This document shows, in pieces, positions 54,669 to 63,537 of a DNA stretch of 64,000 nt. Origin of the DNA: Breznakibacter sp047600785 (GTDB taxonomy: Bacteria > Bacteroidota > Bacteroidia > Bacteroidales > Marinilabiliaceae); the NCBI GenBank assembly GCA_047600785.1, contig JASGKH010000002.1, forward strand, positions 3,410,001 to 3,474,000. The letters run 5' to 3'. Made by a program: the position numbers and the translations under genes. Numbering within the stretch: the stretch's first letter is position 1; every line of letters starts with the position of its first letter. The notes beneath the pieces were generated by a model. It ran no database searches and was not told the origin of the DNA. It worked only from the letters and a program-made list of their open reading frames with translations.

Positions 54669-56885
54669 TCATTCCCAGTCGGCCAGCGTTTGAAGGACGT
54701 TTCTGACCTGTTCAACAGTTTCGGTCTTGTAAGTGGCATTGGTCAAAGAAGTTCCTACTTTAACCGTTACCGCATGCTTTGGCAATTCACGAAACATATA
54801 CTCGTCCGTATAATCATCGCCAATTGCCAAAATAAAAGGTACTTCATCTTTACCCAGAAATTGGAGGGCCGCACTTCCTTTGTTGACACCACCACACTTC
54901 ACCTCTATCACTTTATTTCCCTCCATGATCTCAATGTTCATGTTTGCGATCAGGTTCGTAAGTTCATCCTTGAGCTCATTGGCCCGCTTATCGCCTTGCT
55001 CCGGCTCGGCTTTACGGAAGTGCCAGACCAACGAAAAGTTCTTTGTTTCGATAAAAGTCCCGGGCGTTCGATCGACAAAGGTTTCAAGCACTGGCCGGAT
55101 ACCATCCATCCAATTGTTGTTGACCACATGTGGCATTTGCCAGGTTGTACGGGCTCTTTTTACCCAGACTCCATGTTCTGCGATCAGATGAACGGTAGGA
55201 ATATGTCCCAGCCATCTCGAAAGCGTTTCTTTGTCACGTCCACTGATAATGACGACTTGGTTACGAACATCCGACACCAGTTGTTCGATCAGAGAAAGCA
55301 ACTGCATATCCGGCACGGCATCCAACGGGTTTTTGAAAAAAGGCATCAATGTACCATCGTAATCGAGGAAAATTGTCCTTTGCGGCGCCTCCTTATACTG
55401 CCTGGCAATTTTTTGGATGATAGGTAAAGTCAACTTATGGGCATTGATATCGCTTTGCAATGCTTGTACTTTGTAGAGAGCCTGCACAAATTCCGTGGCC
55501 CATTTAAATACATCGTAGCGTTTTATGCGCGATTGGAGCTTTTCCATCCGAAATCGTTGCTCTTCACCGGACATACTCAATGCCTGGTGGATCGCTTCGG
55601 CTATTTCACTGCCGTTGTTGGGATTTACAATAATAGCCTCACCCATTTCTTTAGCCACACCTGCCATTTCACTTAAAATGATCACCCCATTGCCATTGGT
55701 TCGCGACGCAACGTATTCTTTGGCTACCAGATTCATGCCGTCTCGAACGGGCGTAATGAGCGCCACATCGCACGTGTGGTAAAGCTCCACCAAATTTTGG
55801 AACGGTAAGGAACGGTAAAAATACCAAATAGGGGTATAATTAATGCTGCCAAATTTTCCATTGATTTTTCCGACCAGTTCATCAACTTCCTTTTTCAATA
55901 CCTGGTAATGTTCCACCGTGTTGCGGCTGGGTACCGAAAGCATGATGAGCGTGACCTTTTGCATAAAATCGGGATACTTTTCCAAAAAAACGGCAAACGC
56001 CTTGAGCCGATGGGGTATTCCCTTGGTGTAATCAAGCCTGTCGATAGAAAGGACCAGCTTACGATCAGGGGCAAGACGGGCAAGATTTTCAAGCTGCAAA
56101 TGGATTTCCGATTTTTCCTGCTCCTTTAATAAGGGCAACTGTGCCGATGCGTTACTGAATTTTTCGTAATCAATGCCCATTGGAAACGCATCGACCAATA
56201 TGACCCTATTGGATGTATGGATCCGGTTAAGGGTAATATCGTGGCCAAGAAGCCGGCGCACGCAGCTAAAAAAATGACGTTCATAATCATACGTATGGAA
56301 CCCTATCAGATCGGCCCCAAGTATTCCATTTAATAGTTCTGATCGCCAAGGCAGTAGTCTAAACACTTCGTACGATGGAAAGGGAATATGCAAAAAAAAG
56401 CCAATGGTCACCGTTGGGTTGGCCTCTTTGACCATTTGTGGAACCAACAACAACTGATAATCGTGAACCCATAAAAAATCGCCATCGGAAAGAACCGAAA
56501 GAGCGGTTTCGGCAAATTTGCGGTTTACCGATACATAAGCTTCCCAATCGGTGGCATCATATTCGGCAAACTGGGTAAAATAATGGAACAAGGGCCATAT
56601 GGTTTTATTGCAGAAGCCTTCGTAATAATGCAATGTTTCGGAGCGGGTAAGGTGCACGGGGACACAGTTCTCGGACTTCAGCATGGCATTCATGTCTATA
56701 AGCTGTTGGGTGGAACAATCGTCCAGTTTAACGCCCGGCCATCCGATCCACATCCCATCATATTGGGTGTAAATCGATTTCATCCCCGTGGCCAATCCGC
56801 CCACACTAGGAATTAATTCCACTGATTCCCCGTTTTTGTCAATGCTATATGGCAACCGATTTGAAAGTATATGGAGCTTTTGCAT
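54669..56885 (-). CDS. otsAB: Bifunctional trehalose-6-phosphate synthase/phosphatase
   Basis: The start is the ATG at 56883-56885 (MQKLHILSNRLPYSIDKNG). The 738-aa protein fuses two enzymes. The first 470 residues are a GT20 glycosyltransferase (WVHDYQLLLVPQMV, HIPFPSYEVFRLLPWR, IDRLDYTKGIPHRL, RDGMNLVAKEYVASR) that makes trehalose 6-phosphate from UDP-glucose and glucose 6-phosphate. The remainder is a HAD phosphatase (IFLDYDGTLMPFFKNP, VVIISGRDKETLSRWL, ILAIGDDYTDEYMF) that releases trehalose, an osmo- and stress protectant. It is divergent from a GH15 gene over a 200-bp promoter region, a pairing seen in other Bacteroidetes. Confidence 0.96.
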   Translation of the reverse strand: MQKLHILSNRLPYSIDKNGESVELIPSVGGLATGMKSIYTQYDGMWIGWPGVKLDDCSTQQLIDMNAMLKSENCVPVHLTRSETLHYYEGFCNKTIWPLFHYFTQFAEYDATDWEAYVSVNRKFAETALSVLSDGDFLWVHDYQLLLVPQMVKEANPTVTIGFFLHIPFPSYEVFRLLPWRSELLNGILGADLIGFHTYDYERHFFSCVRRLLGHDITLNRIHTSNRVILVDAFPMGIDYEKFSNASAQLPLLKEQEKSEIHLQLENLARLAPDRKLVLSIDRLDYTKGIPHRLKAFAVFLEKYPDFMQKVTLIMLSVPSRNTVEHYQVLKKEVDELVGKINGKFGSINYTPIWYFYRSLPFQNLVELYHTCDVALITPVRDGMNLVAKEYVASRTNGNGVIILSEMAGVAKEMGEAIIVNPNNGSEIAEAIHQALSMSGEEQRFRMEKLQSRIKRYDVFKWATEFVQALYKVQALQSDINAHKLTLPIIQKIARQYKEAPQRTIFLDYDGTLMPFFKNPLDAVPDMQLLSLIEQLVSDVRNQVVIISGRDKETLSRWLGHIPTVHLIAEHGVWVKRARTTWQMPHVVNNNWMDGIRPVLETFVDRTPGTFIETKNFSLVWHFRKAEPEQGDKRANELKDELTNLIANMNIEIMEGNKVIEVKCGGVNKGSAALQFLGKDEVPFILAIGDDYTDEYMFRELPKHAVTVKVGTSLTNATYKTETVEQVRNVLQTLADWE

Positions 56886-57085
56886 AATGCTGAATTTTAA
56901 TTTTTCACGAGATTGCCTGGATGTTTTATAAATAAAAGGGGGTATGTGTACCTGCACCAAAGCAAAAGAATGTGGATTAAAACCATCCAATACTCGCAAA
57001 ATATAAAAAAAATGGCTATTTTACAAAAAGCAAGTCGCTTCCATGTGGCCATATCGAAAGGAGAAAACATAAAAAACAACGCAAT

Positions 57086-58933
57086 ATGAACAATTTGCTT
57101 TACGGCATGATCGGCAATTGTAAAAGTGCCGCATTGATATCAAAGGATGGATCGATCGATTGGTTTTGCATGCCAAAATTCGACTCCCCATCGGTTTTCG
57201 GAAAACTACTGGATAGGCAAAAAGGAGGATCATTTGACATTGAGGCCGAAGGGTTGAAACGTACCTACCAACATTACGATTTTAGGACCAACATATTGGT
57301 TACAGGGTTTGTTTGCGAGAAAGGGCATTTCGAAATACATGATTTTATGCCCCGCTACCTGACCGATAAGGGCGAGATTTATAACCCATGCGACATTGTC
57401 CGGTATATCAAATATCTGGGCGGAAGTGTCCGCATCAAAATCCACTACGACCCACGTATGGAATATGCACTGCCCCAAACGAACGTGGAAGAAAGGCCCA
57501 GCTACATCAAGGCAAACACCGTAGGAGGCGACTATGAATCGGTTTACTTATACACCGACTTGCCCCGGGATAAGGTTGTGGCTCACGAAGCCATCGCCAT
57601 CGACGGCGACAGATTTATGTTATTATGCTATAACCAAAAGCTACTCCCCCAGGATTTGCAACGCACTTATCTGAAATTACAACGCACCAAAGTATACTGG
57701 CTCAACTGGGCAGAACGTACCACCCGGTTCAAACATTACACCGAAGAGATTATACGCAGTGCATTGGTGCTAAAAATGCTTAGCTATGATAAAACGGGCG
57801 CCGTATTGGCCGCACTCACCACATCGTTGCCTGAGACTATTGGCGAAGAACGCAACTGGGATTACCGCTTCTGCTGGATCCGCGATGCTTCAATGGTCAT
57901 CCGCATCATGACACAATTGGGGCACGTGAACATAGCCCGTAAATATCTTCGGTTTGTCATCGGGCTTTTGCCCGACAAAGGGCATAAAATGCAGATAATG
58001 TATGGTATTGACGGGGATCGCAAACTGGCGGAGAAAGAGCTTCTACATCTGAACGGTTATGAAAATTCCCGTCCGGTAAGGATTGGCAATGCCGCATACC
58101 ATCAGAAACAAAACGATATATACGGCATTTTGATGGATGTGATTTACCAGCATTTTAAGCTGTACACCACTACCCTTGAATTTGGAGAGGACTTGTGGAC
58201 CGTGGTGCGAAGCATTATGCGCACAGTGTCACGGACATGGCAAAAGTCCGATAGGGGAATTTGGGAATTGCGTAACGAAAACCGTCATTTTGTTTTTAGC
58301 AAAGTGCTTTGCTGGATGGCGGCCGATAGGGCCGTGAAAATAGCCCAAATCCTTAACCAACCTCGTTACGAAGAACGATGGACCGTGCTCAGCAACGAGA
58401 TTCGGGCCGACATTCTGAAACGCGGATGGTCAGAACAACGACAGGCATTTACGCAAGCCTACGGCCACAACGATATGGATGCGTCGGTGCTGCTTATGGA
58501 AACCTATGGCTTTTTACCAGCAACCGATGAACGTTTTCGAAAAACGGTTGATGCCATTGCCAATGATTTAACCCACAACGGATTACTTTACCGCTATAAA
58601 AACGAAGATGATTTCGGAAAACCCAGTTCTGCCTTTACCATATGCACGTTTTGGATGATCAATGCTTTGTGTAAGATAGGTAAACGGGCAGAGGCCAAAA
58701 AGCGTTTCGACCAGCTTTTGTCTTACGGTAACCATTTAGGATTATTTAGCGAGGATCTTGATTTTGACACCAAACGCATGTTGGGAAACTTTCCCCAAGC
58801 ATATTCGCATCTTGCATTAATTGAAACGGCCATTACATTGTCGGACGAAGAATTAAGCGAAGATGAAAAAATATTGGCATCGTTGGTCAGTGACGAAAGC
58901 TCTCCGCTCGGACACGGTATGGTCGGGGCATAA
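57086..58933 (+). CDS. Glycoside hydrolase family 15 protein (glucoamylase/trehalase type)
   Basis: The 615-aa protein begins MNNLLYGMIGNCKSAALIS, the typical start of cytoplasmic GH15 enzymes (SIDWFCMPKFDSPSVFGKLL), followed by a beta-sandwich domain and an (alpha/alpha)6 barrel. The latter has ERNWDYRFCWIRDASMVIRI, an active-site loop, and the C-terminal KPSSAFTICTFWMINALCK. No signal peptide is present. Because it is divergent from otsAB, hydrolysis of trehalose is attractive, but GH15 also contains glucoamylases and sequence alone does not decide. An outer-membrane protein gene follows at 26 bp. Confidence 0.9.
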   Translation: MNNLLYGMIGNCKSAALISKDGSIDWFCMPKFDSPSVFGKLLDRQKGGSFDIEAEGLKRTYQHYDFRTNILVTGFVCEKGHFEIHDFMPRYLTDKGEIYNPCDIVRYIKYLGGSVRIKIHYDPRMEYALPQTNVEERPSYIKANTVGGDYESVYLYTDLPRDKVVAHEAIAIDGDRFMLLCYNQKLLPQDLQRTYLKLQRTKVYWLNWAERTTRFKHYTEEIIRSALVLKMLSYDKTGAVLAALTTSLPETIGEERNWDYRFCWIRDASMVIRIMTQLGHVNIARKYLRFVIGLLPDKGHKMQIMYGIDGDRKLAEKELLHLNGYENSRPVRIGNAAYHQKQNDIYGILMDVIYQHFKLYTTTLEFGEDLWTVVRSIMRTVSRTWQKSDRGIWELRNENRHFVFSKVLCWMAADRAVKIAQILNQPRYEERWTVLSNEIRADILKRGWSEQRQAFTQAYGHNDMDASVLLMETYGFLPATDERFRKTVDAIANDLTHNGLLYRYKNEDDFGKPSSAFTICTFWMINALCKIGKRAEAKKRFDQLLSYGNHLGLFSEDLDFDTKRMLGNFPQAYSHLALIETAITLSDEELSEDEKILASLVSDESSPLGHGMVGA

Positions 58934-58959
58934 GGCTTCAGGTCAATTACAGGTTACAA

Positions 58960-59661
58960 ATGCATCCCATGATTCGTTATTTGCTCTTTACAGTCATAAT
59001 ATCTTTCCCGGCAACTGAGTTTCTCGGTCAGTCTTTTTCAAAATACTACTTTGGAGGCAGTATAGGGGCAGCCATCCCGTCCAACTGGGGCGAAAAACAG
59101 TTTAACATCGGCTTTGCCGACGTGGCAAAACCCGGGCCTCACATTGCATTTGACGGACGATGGTTTTATAACAAGCGTTTGTCATTAGGAGTCGATATGT
59201 CGTATGCCCGATTGGGCCAAAACAGGGGATTTTGGAACGTGAGCCGTTACGGAGAGGTGGCTTTGTCATATACCATGTTACAGTCAACCATCCACGGATG
59301 TTATTATTTCGACGACAGGGGTTTTATGCCCTACACAGGCATCGGATTTGGGGCCTATTGGCTGTTGAACAACCTAAGCTTTCGATCGGCCTATTCGGGA
59401 ACCGACGCCGATGCATCGGTAAAGTACCAGACCCGTACACTTAAACCCGGATTTGCACCACAAGCCGGGTTCTTAGTCAAAGCATCCAAACGGTCATTTC
59501 TCTTTATCGATATAAAATTCCAGATTATTCCAAATATCAAACCAGAACAAGTTTATGTATTAGATGATTGGGGAAACAACATTGATGTGGTCACCCAAAA
59601 CCCTCATGGGCATCAAAACCATTGGGTTATTTCCGCCGGAATATTGTTTGGCAGCAAATAA
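58960..59661 (+). CDS. Outer membrane beta-barrel protein
   Basis: The 233-aa protein has a signal peptide (YLLFTVIISFPATEFLGQS) and eight or so amphipathic strands with Gly and aromatic residues (KYYFGGSIGAAIPSNWGE, LSLGVDMSYARLGQNRGF, TMLQSTIHGCYYFDDRG, PYTGIGFGAYWLLNNLSF), ending WVISAGILFGSK. It is an OmpA/OmpW-size porin-like barrel without a peptidoglycan-binding domain. It starts 26 bp after the GH15 gene and may be in the same transcript. The function is unknown. Confidence 0.75.
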   Translation: MHPMIRYLLFTVIISFPATEFLGQSFSKYYFGGSIGAAIPSNWGEKQFNIGFADVAKPGPHIAFDGRWFYNKRLSLGVDMSYARLGQNRGFWNVSRYGEVALSYTMLQSTIHGCYYFDDRGFMPYTGIGFGAYWLLNNLSFRSAYSGTDADASVKYQTRTLKPGFAPQAGFLVKASKRSFLFIDIKFQIIPNIKPEQVYVLDDWGNNIDVVTQNPHGHQNHWVISAGILFGSK

Positions 59662-59790
59662 ATGTGTTTAACAAGATCAAATCCAAATTACATTCAATCG
59701 ACATTGCTTGTTTCCCAAACGTAATGAATTGGTTAACTTGTGTCAGTCATTTTTAATGACCCGTTTAAGTAACCCAATTGATTATTTGTC

Positions 59791-60369
59791 ATGGAAAAGA
59801 GCATTAAAGGAACGCAGACAGAGAAAAACTTGCTAAAAGCTTTTGCCGGCGAATCGCAGGCACGCAACCGTTACGAATTTTTTGCGAAGGTAGCCCATGA
59901 AGAAGGCTACGAACAAATTGCTGCCATTTTTGAAGAAACCGCTAACCAGGAGAGGACGCACGCTAACCGCTTCTTTTCCTTTCTCGAAGGAGGCATGACG
60001 GAAATAACCGCATCATATCCTGCCGGAAAAGTGGGAACAACCCTCGAGAATCTTTTGGCTGCGGCCGAAGGCGAACACGAAGAATGGAGTGAACTTTACC
60101 CCCATTTTGCCGAAGTGGCCAAGCAAGAAGGTTTTACCAAAGTAGCAGTTGCTTTTAACATGATTGCCAAAGCCGAAATAGAACACGAAAACCGTTACCG
60201 CAAACTGTACCAAAACGTAGCCGACGGAAAAGTATTCCGTAAAGACGAAAAAGTAAAATGGCGTTGCCGTGAGTGTGGTTATGCGTACGAAAGCGAAAAA
60301 GCATTGGAAAACTGCCCCACATGTTTAAAGCCTAAGGCTTACATGGAAATTGTAGAGGAAAATTATTGA
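59791..60369 (+). CDS. rbr: Rubrerythrin
   Basis: The 192-aa protein has a four-helix diiron domain (AFAGESQARNRYEFFAKVA, ETANQERTHANRFF with ExxH, FNMIAKAEIEHENRYR with the second ExxH) and a C-terminal rubredoxin-like domain with two CxxC pairs (WRCRECGYAYES, ENCPTCLKPKAY). Rubrerythrin reduces hydrogen peroxide to water in anaerobes using the Fe-S4 center as electron donor. It stands alone, with a good terminator 24 bp after the stop codon. Confidence 0.97.
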   Translation: MEKSIKGTQTEKNLLKAFAGESQARNRYEFFAKVAHEEGYEQIAAIFEETANQERTHANRFFSFLEGGMTEITASYPAGKVGTTLENLLAAAEGEHEEWSELYPHFAEVAKQEGFTKVAVAFNMIAKAEIEHENRYRKLYQNVADGKVFRKDEKVKWRCRECGYAYESEKALENCPTCLKPKAYMEIVEENY

Positions 60370-60392
60370 TTTTTCATCCGACCCTGGAAAAA

Positions 60393-60428
60393 GAAAACCC
60401 GGTTATTTTTCAATAACCGGGTTTCTTT
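60393..60428 (+). terminator. Rho-independent terminator, usable in both directions
   Basis: The stem aaacccggttatt/aataaccgggttt with a 4-nt loop, with tcttttc on the plus side and A-rich sequence on the other. It lies between the convergent rubrerythrin and alanine dehydrogenase genes. Confidence 0.8.
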
Positions 60429-60443
60429 TCACCTAACAACTTA

Positions 60444-61562
60444 TTAACCTAAAACAAACTCTCCAACGTTATGTAAAGGTAAGCCAAATGCCTCGGCTAC
60501 ACCTTCGTAAACCACTTTGCCTCCGATCATGTTAAGGCCTTTACGTAATTCAAGACTATCGGCACAGGCTTTTTTCCAGCCTTTATTCGCCAATTGAATG
60601 GCATAAGGCAAAGTCGCATTGGTCAATGCCACGGTCGATGTGAACGGTACCGCACCTGGCATGTTTGCCACGCAGTAATGCAACACATCGTCAATCAAAA
60701 AGACAGGGTCCTGGTGTGTGGTCGGACAGCTGGTTTCAAACGCACCGCCCTGGTCAATGGCCACATCGACCATTACCGTACCGGGACGCATACTGGATAC
60801 CATGTCCCGCGTAACCAATTTGGGAGCTTTGGCTCCGGGAATCAACACGGCACCAATAATCAAATCATGCGTCTGCACCAATTTACGAATGTTGTACTCA
60901 CTGCTATACATAGTTACTACATTGGCAGGCATCACATCGCTGAGGTAACGTAACCGGTCAAGGCTTTTGTCGAGGATAGTGACCTGTGCGCCCAAGCCGG
61001 CAGCCATTCGTGCCGCTTGTGTCCCTACGATGCCGCCACCAATCACCAACACTTTGCCAGGAGCCACACCGGGAACACCGCCCAACAGTACCCCACGCCC
61101 TTTCACTGGTTTTTCCAGATAGCGAGCTCCTTGCTGAATCGCCATTCTGCCAGCCACTTCCGACATGGGAATGAGCAAAGGCAAACTATGATCATCTTTC
61201 TCTACGGTTTCGTAAGCTACGCAAACAGCCTTACGCTCAATCATGGCCTTGGTCAATTCTTCACTCGATGCAAAGTGGAAATAGGTGAACAACAGCTGAC
61301 CTTCACGAATGAAGCCATACTCTTCGGCAATAGGCTCCTTCACCTTGATAACCATTTCAGCCCTGGCATATACACTTTGGATGTCAGACAGGATCGTTGC
61401 ACCTGCATTCTTGTATTCATCATCCGTAATGCCGCTACCAAGACCTGCGGTCGATTGCACATACACGGAATGCCCGGCTTTGGATAGTTCCAGCACGCCA
61501 CCGGGCGTAAGAGCCACCCGGTTCTCGTTGTTTTTTATTTCTTTCGGTACACCAATAATCAT
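60444..61562 (-). CDS. ald: Alanine dehydrogenase
   Basis: The 372-aa protein begins MIIGVPKEIKNNENRVALTP, characteristic of the Ald/PNT family. It has the substrate loop with KVKEPIAEEYGFIREGQLL and FTYFHFASS (catalytic His), a Rossmann fold with GGGIVGTQAARMAAGLG, and the C-terminal NMPGAVPFTSTVALTNAT. It converts L-alanine, NAD and water reversibly to pyruvate, NADH and ammonia. The length is exactly that of Ald rather than the larger transhydrogenase alpha subunit. It is convergent with rubrerythrin. Confidence 0.95.
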   Translation of the reverse strand: MIIGVPKEIKNNENRVALTPGGVLELSKAGHSVYVQSTAGLGSGITDDEYKNAGATILSDIQSVYARAEMVIKVKEPIAEEYGFIREGQLLFTYFHFASSEELTKAMIERKAVCVAYETVEKDDHSLPLLIPMSEVAGRMAIQQGARYLEKPVKGRGVLLGGVPGVAPGKVLVIGGGIVGTQAARMAAGLGAQVTILDKSLDRLRYLSDVMPANVVTMYSSEYNIRKLVQTHDLIIGAVLIPGAKAPKLVTRDMVSSMRPGTVMVDVAIDQGGAFETSCPTTHQDPVFLIDDVLHYCVANMPGAVPFTSTVALTNATLPYAIQLANKGWKKACADSLELRKGLNMIGGKVVYEGVAEAFGLPLHNVGEFVLG

Positions 61563-61715
61563 GGTTGTATGGTTTAGTAGGTAAGTTTTACAATGAGGGC
61601 TAAATTAGCAAGAACCGCGCGTTAAGCATCATGATAAATGGCAGTGGAGGATAGTGATTTTGGTCAGTCGCGGCAATTTGTCGCAACTATTCCGTTTTGG
61701 GAGATAGAGAAGAAA

Positions 61716-61742
61716 AGGGATATCGTTCAAACAGATATCCCT
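61716..61742 (-). terminator. Terminator downstream of kbl
   Basis: The stem agggatat/atatccct with an 11-nt loop is followed on the minus strand by ttttcttctct. It lies about 50 bp beyond the kbl stop codon. Confidence 0.6.
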
Positions 61743-61790
61743 ACCATAAATAAAAGCAAGCAAAAAGCCTATCCTTTAATAATCAGATTA

Positions 61791-62979
61791 TTATTTTATC
61801 ACTTCGAGCTCTTTGCCTATTTTAATGAATGCCTGTACGGCTTTTTCCAGGTGGTGACTTTCGTGCGCCGCCGAAAGTTGTATTCGAATACGGGCCTGCC
61901 CTTGAGGTACCACGGGATAATAGAAGCCGGTCACGTAAATCCCTTCTTCGAGCAACCGAGCGGCAAAAACTTGCGACAGTTTGGCATCGTAAAGCATCAG
62001 AGCCATAATGGCCGAATCTGTCGGCTTAATGTCAAACCCGGCGGCTTGTATTTTTGCTTTAAACCAAGCGGCATTATCCATCAACTTGTCGCGCAAGCGA
62101 GTGGTTTCGGCCAACATATGGAACACTTTCGAGGGAGGCGCCAACAATGGCCGGCGCCAACGAATTGGAGAACAAATACGGACGCGAACGTTGCCTTAAC
62201 ATATCGATGATTTCTTTTCTGCCGGTGGTGTACCCCCCCATGGCACCCCCCAATGCTTTGCCCAAAGTACCGGTGATAATGTCTACCTTGTCGGCGACAC
62301 GATGGTATTCGGGAGTACCGCGCCCCGTTTTACCGATGAAGCCGGCAGCATGGCTATCGTCGACCATTACCAGTGCATTGTATTTCTCGGACAGCGCACA
62401 GATTACGTCCAGCTTGGCTATATCGCCATCCATTGAAAATACCCCGTCGGTGACCACAATGCGAAAACGCTGTTCTTGTGCCGATATAAGTTTCTCTTCC
62501 AAATCGGCCATGTCGGCATGTTTGTAACGATAACGCACACTCTTACAAAGCCTGACGCCGTCGATAATGGATGCGTGGTTCAATTCATCGGAGATGATGG
62601 CATCCTCTTCGCTAAATAGCGGCTCGAACACGCCACCGTTGGCATCAAAAGCAGCCGCATATAAAATAGTATCTTCGGTACCAAAAAATTTGGCAACGGT
62701 TTGTTCCAGTTCTTTATGAATGTCCTGGGTCCCGCAAATGAACCGTACCGATGACATGCCGTATCCGCGGCACGACATGACTTTCTGCGCAGCTTCAACC
62801 ACACGGGGATGCCCCGATAAGCCCAAATAGTTGTTGGCACAAAAATTAAGGACGGTTTTTCCGTTTACAGTAATCTCAGCATTCTGCGCCGAAGTGATCA
62901 CGCGTTCATTTTTATACAAACCCGATTCGCGAATGGTATCAAGTTCTTTTTGAAGGTGGTTTTTAAATTGGCCGTACAT
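61791..62979 (-). pseudogene. kbl: Glycine C-acetyltransferase (2-amino-3-ketobutyrate CoA ligase), frameshifted
   Basis: The frame from 62979 encodes the PLP enzyme up to residue 290: NFCANNYLGLSGHPRVVEAA, MVDDSHAAGFIGKTGRGTPE, and the PLP lysine in ITGTLGKALGGAMGGY. It then breaks in LAPAIVGASLESV. Removing one base from the run at 62133-62135, next to TCGA, gives GASSKVFHMLAETTRLRDKL and continues to a stop at 61791, restoring about 396 residues. The enzyme joins glycine and acetyl-CoA to 2-amino-3-ketobutyrate, or works in reverse in threonine breakdown with threonine dehydrogenase, which is not in the window. Since the family is normally intact, the break may be a consensus error. Confidence 0.85.
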
Positions 62980-63537
62980 GGGTTACATTTTTTTCTTAAT
63001 CCATCAAATTTAAACGCATTTCATTTGTCTAAAAAATGATGGGTTGCATTATTTTATGCGAATCTGCCGGTATTTATCCAACTCGCAAAACCTTTTCCCC
63101 ATTTCTTGCCGTAAAAATTTTTTCTTTCGGCACAAAATCGTCATCGGCATAAATGTCGACTTTCTTTTAATGAATTGACGTGAACCCCACATCCAGACAC
63201 CATCTTGTCCAACTTACCGAATGAGGGAAGAAGTTCTGTGTCAGACGGATAACTTAGACCACAAAGATCTCTCTTTTTTCTGGCCTTTCGTCTGCTCGTT
63301 TTTTAATGGTAAAGCTCCTGCCCGATCATATTTTACATCGAACCGATGCCCCATTAAGCACTTCGGACGGGCAGACTGCACCACGAGCCAATCTTTGGCT
63401 TTACCGAATAAGCCGTTGAAAGCCGACAATGCACCTGATACGAACATCACCTCCTTTAAATAACTGCATACAGAATAGTGTTCGGATTGCACAAAGTGCC
63501 CTATATTTGCAAACATCTCCATAACAGCAAACAGGCA
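62980..63537. other. Intergenic region between kbl and the last gene
   Basis: This 558-bp gap contains TAAATTTG on the minus strand (63005-63012), a possible -7 element for kbl, and the -7 element at 63502-63509 for the next gene. Overlapping short frames on both strands (63221-63463 and 63241-63522) have no recognisable features and are not called. Confidence 0.5.
63502..63509 (+). promoter_or_regulatory. Probable -7 element of the last gene
   Basis: TATATTTG is an exact TAnnTTTG match 28 bp before the ATG at 63538. No good TTTG element lies 19-21 bp upstream. Confidence 0.45.

Noticed and set aside
63221..63522. Overlapping frames of 80 and 93 codons on opposite strands
   Set aside because: Neither has a recognisable domain or signal, and the longer one runs across the -7 element of the following gene.
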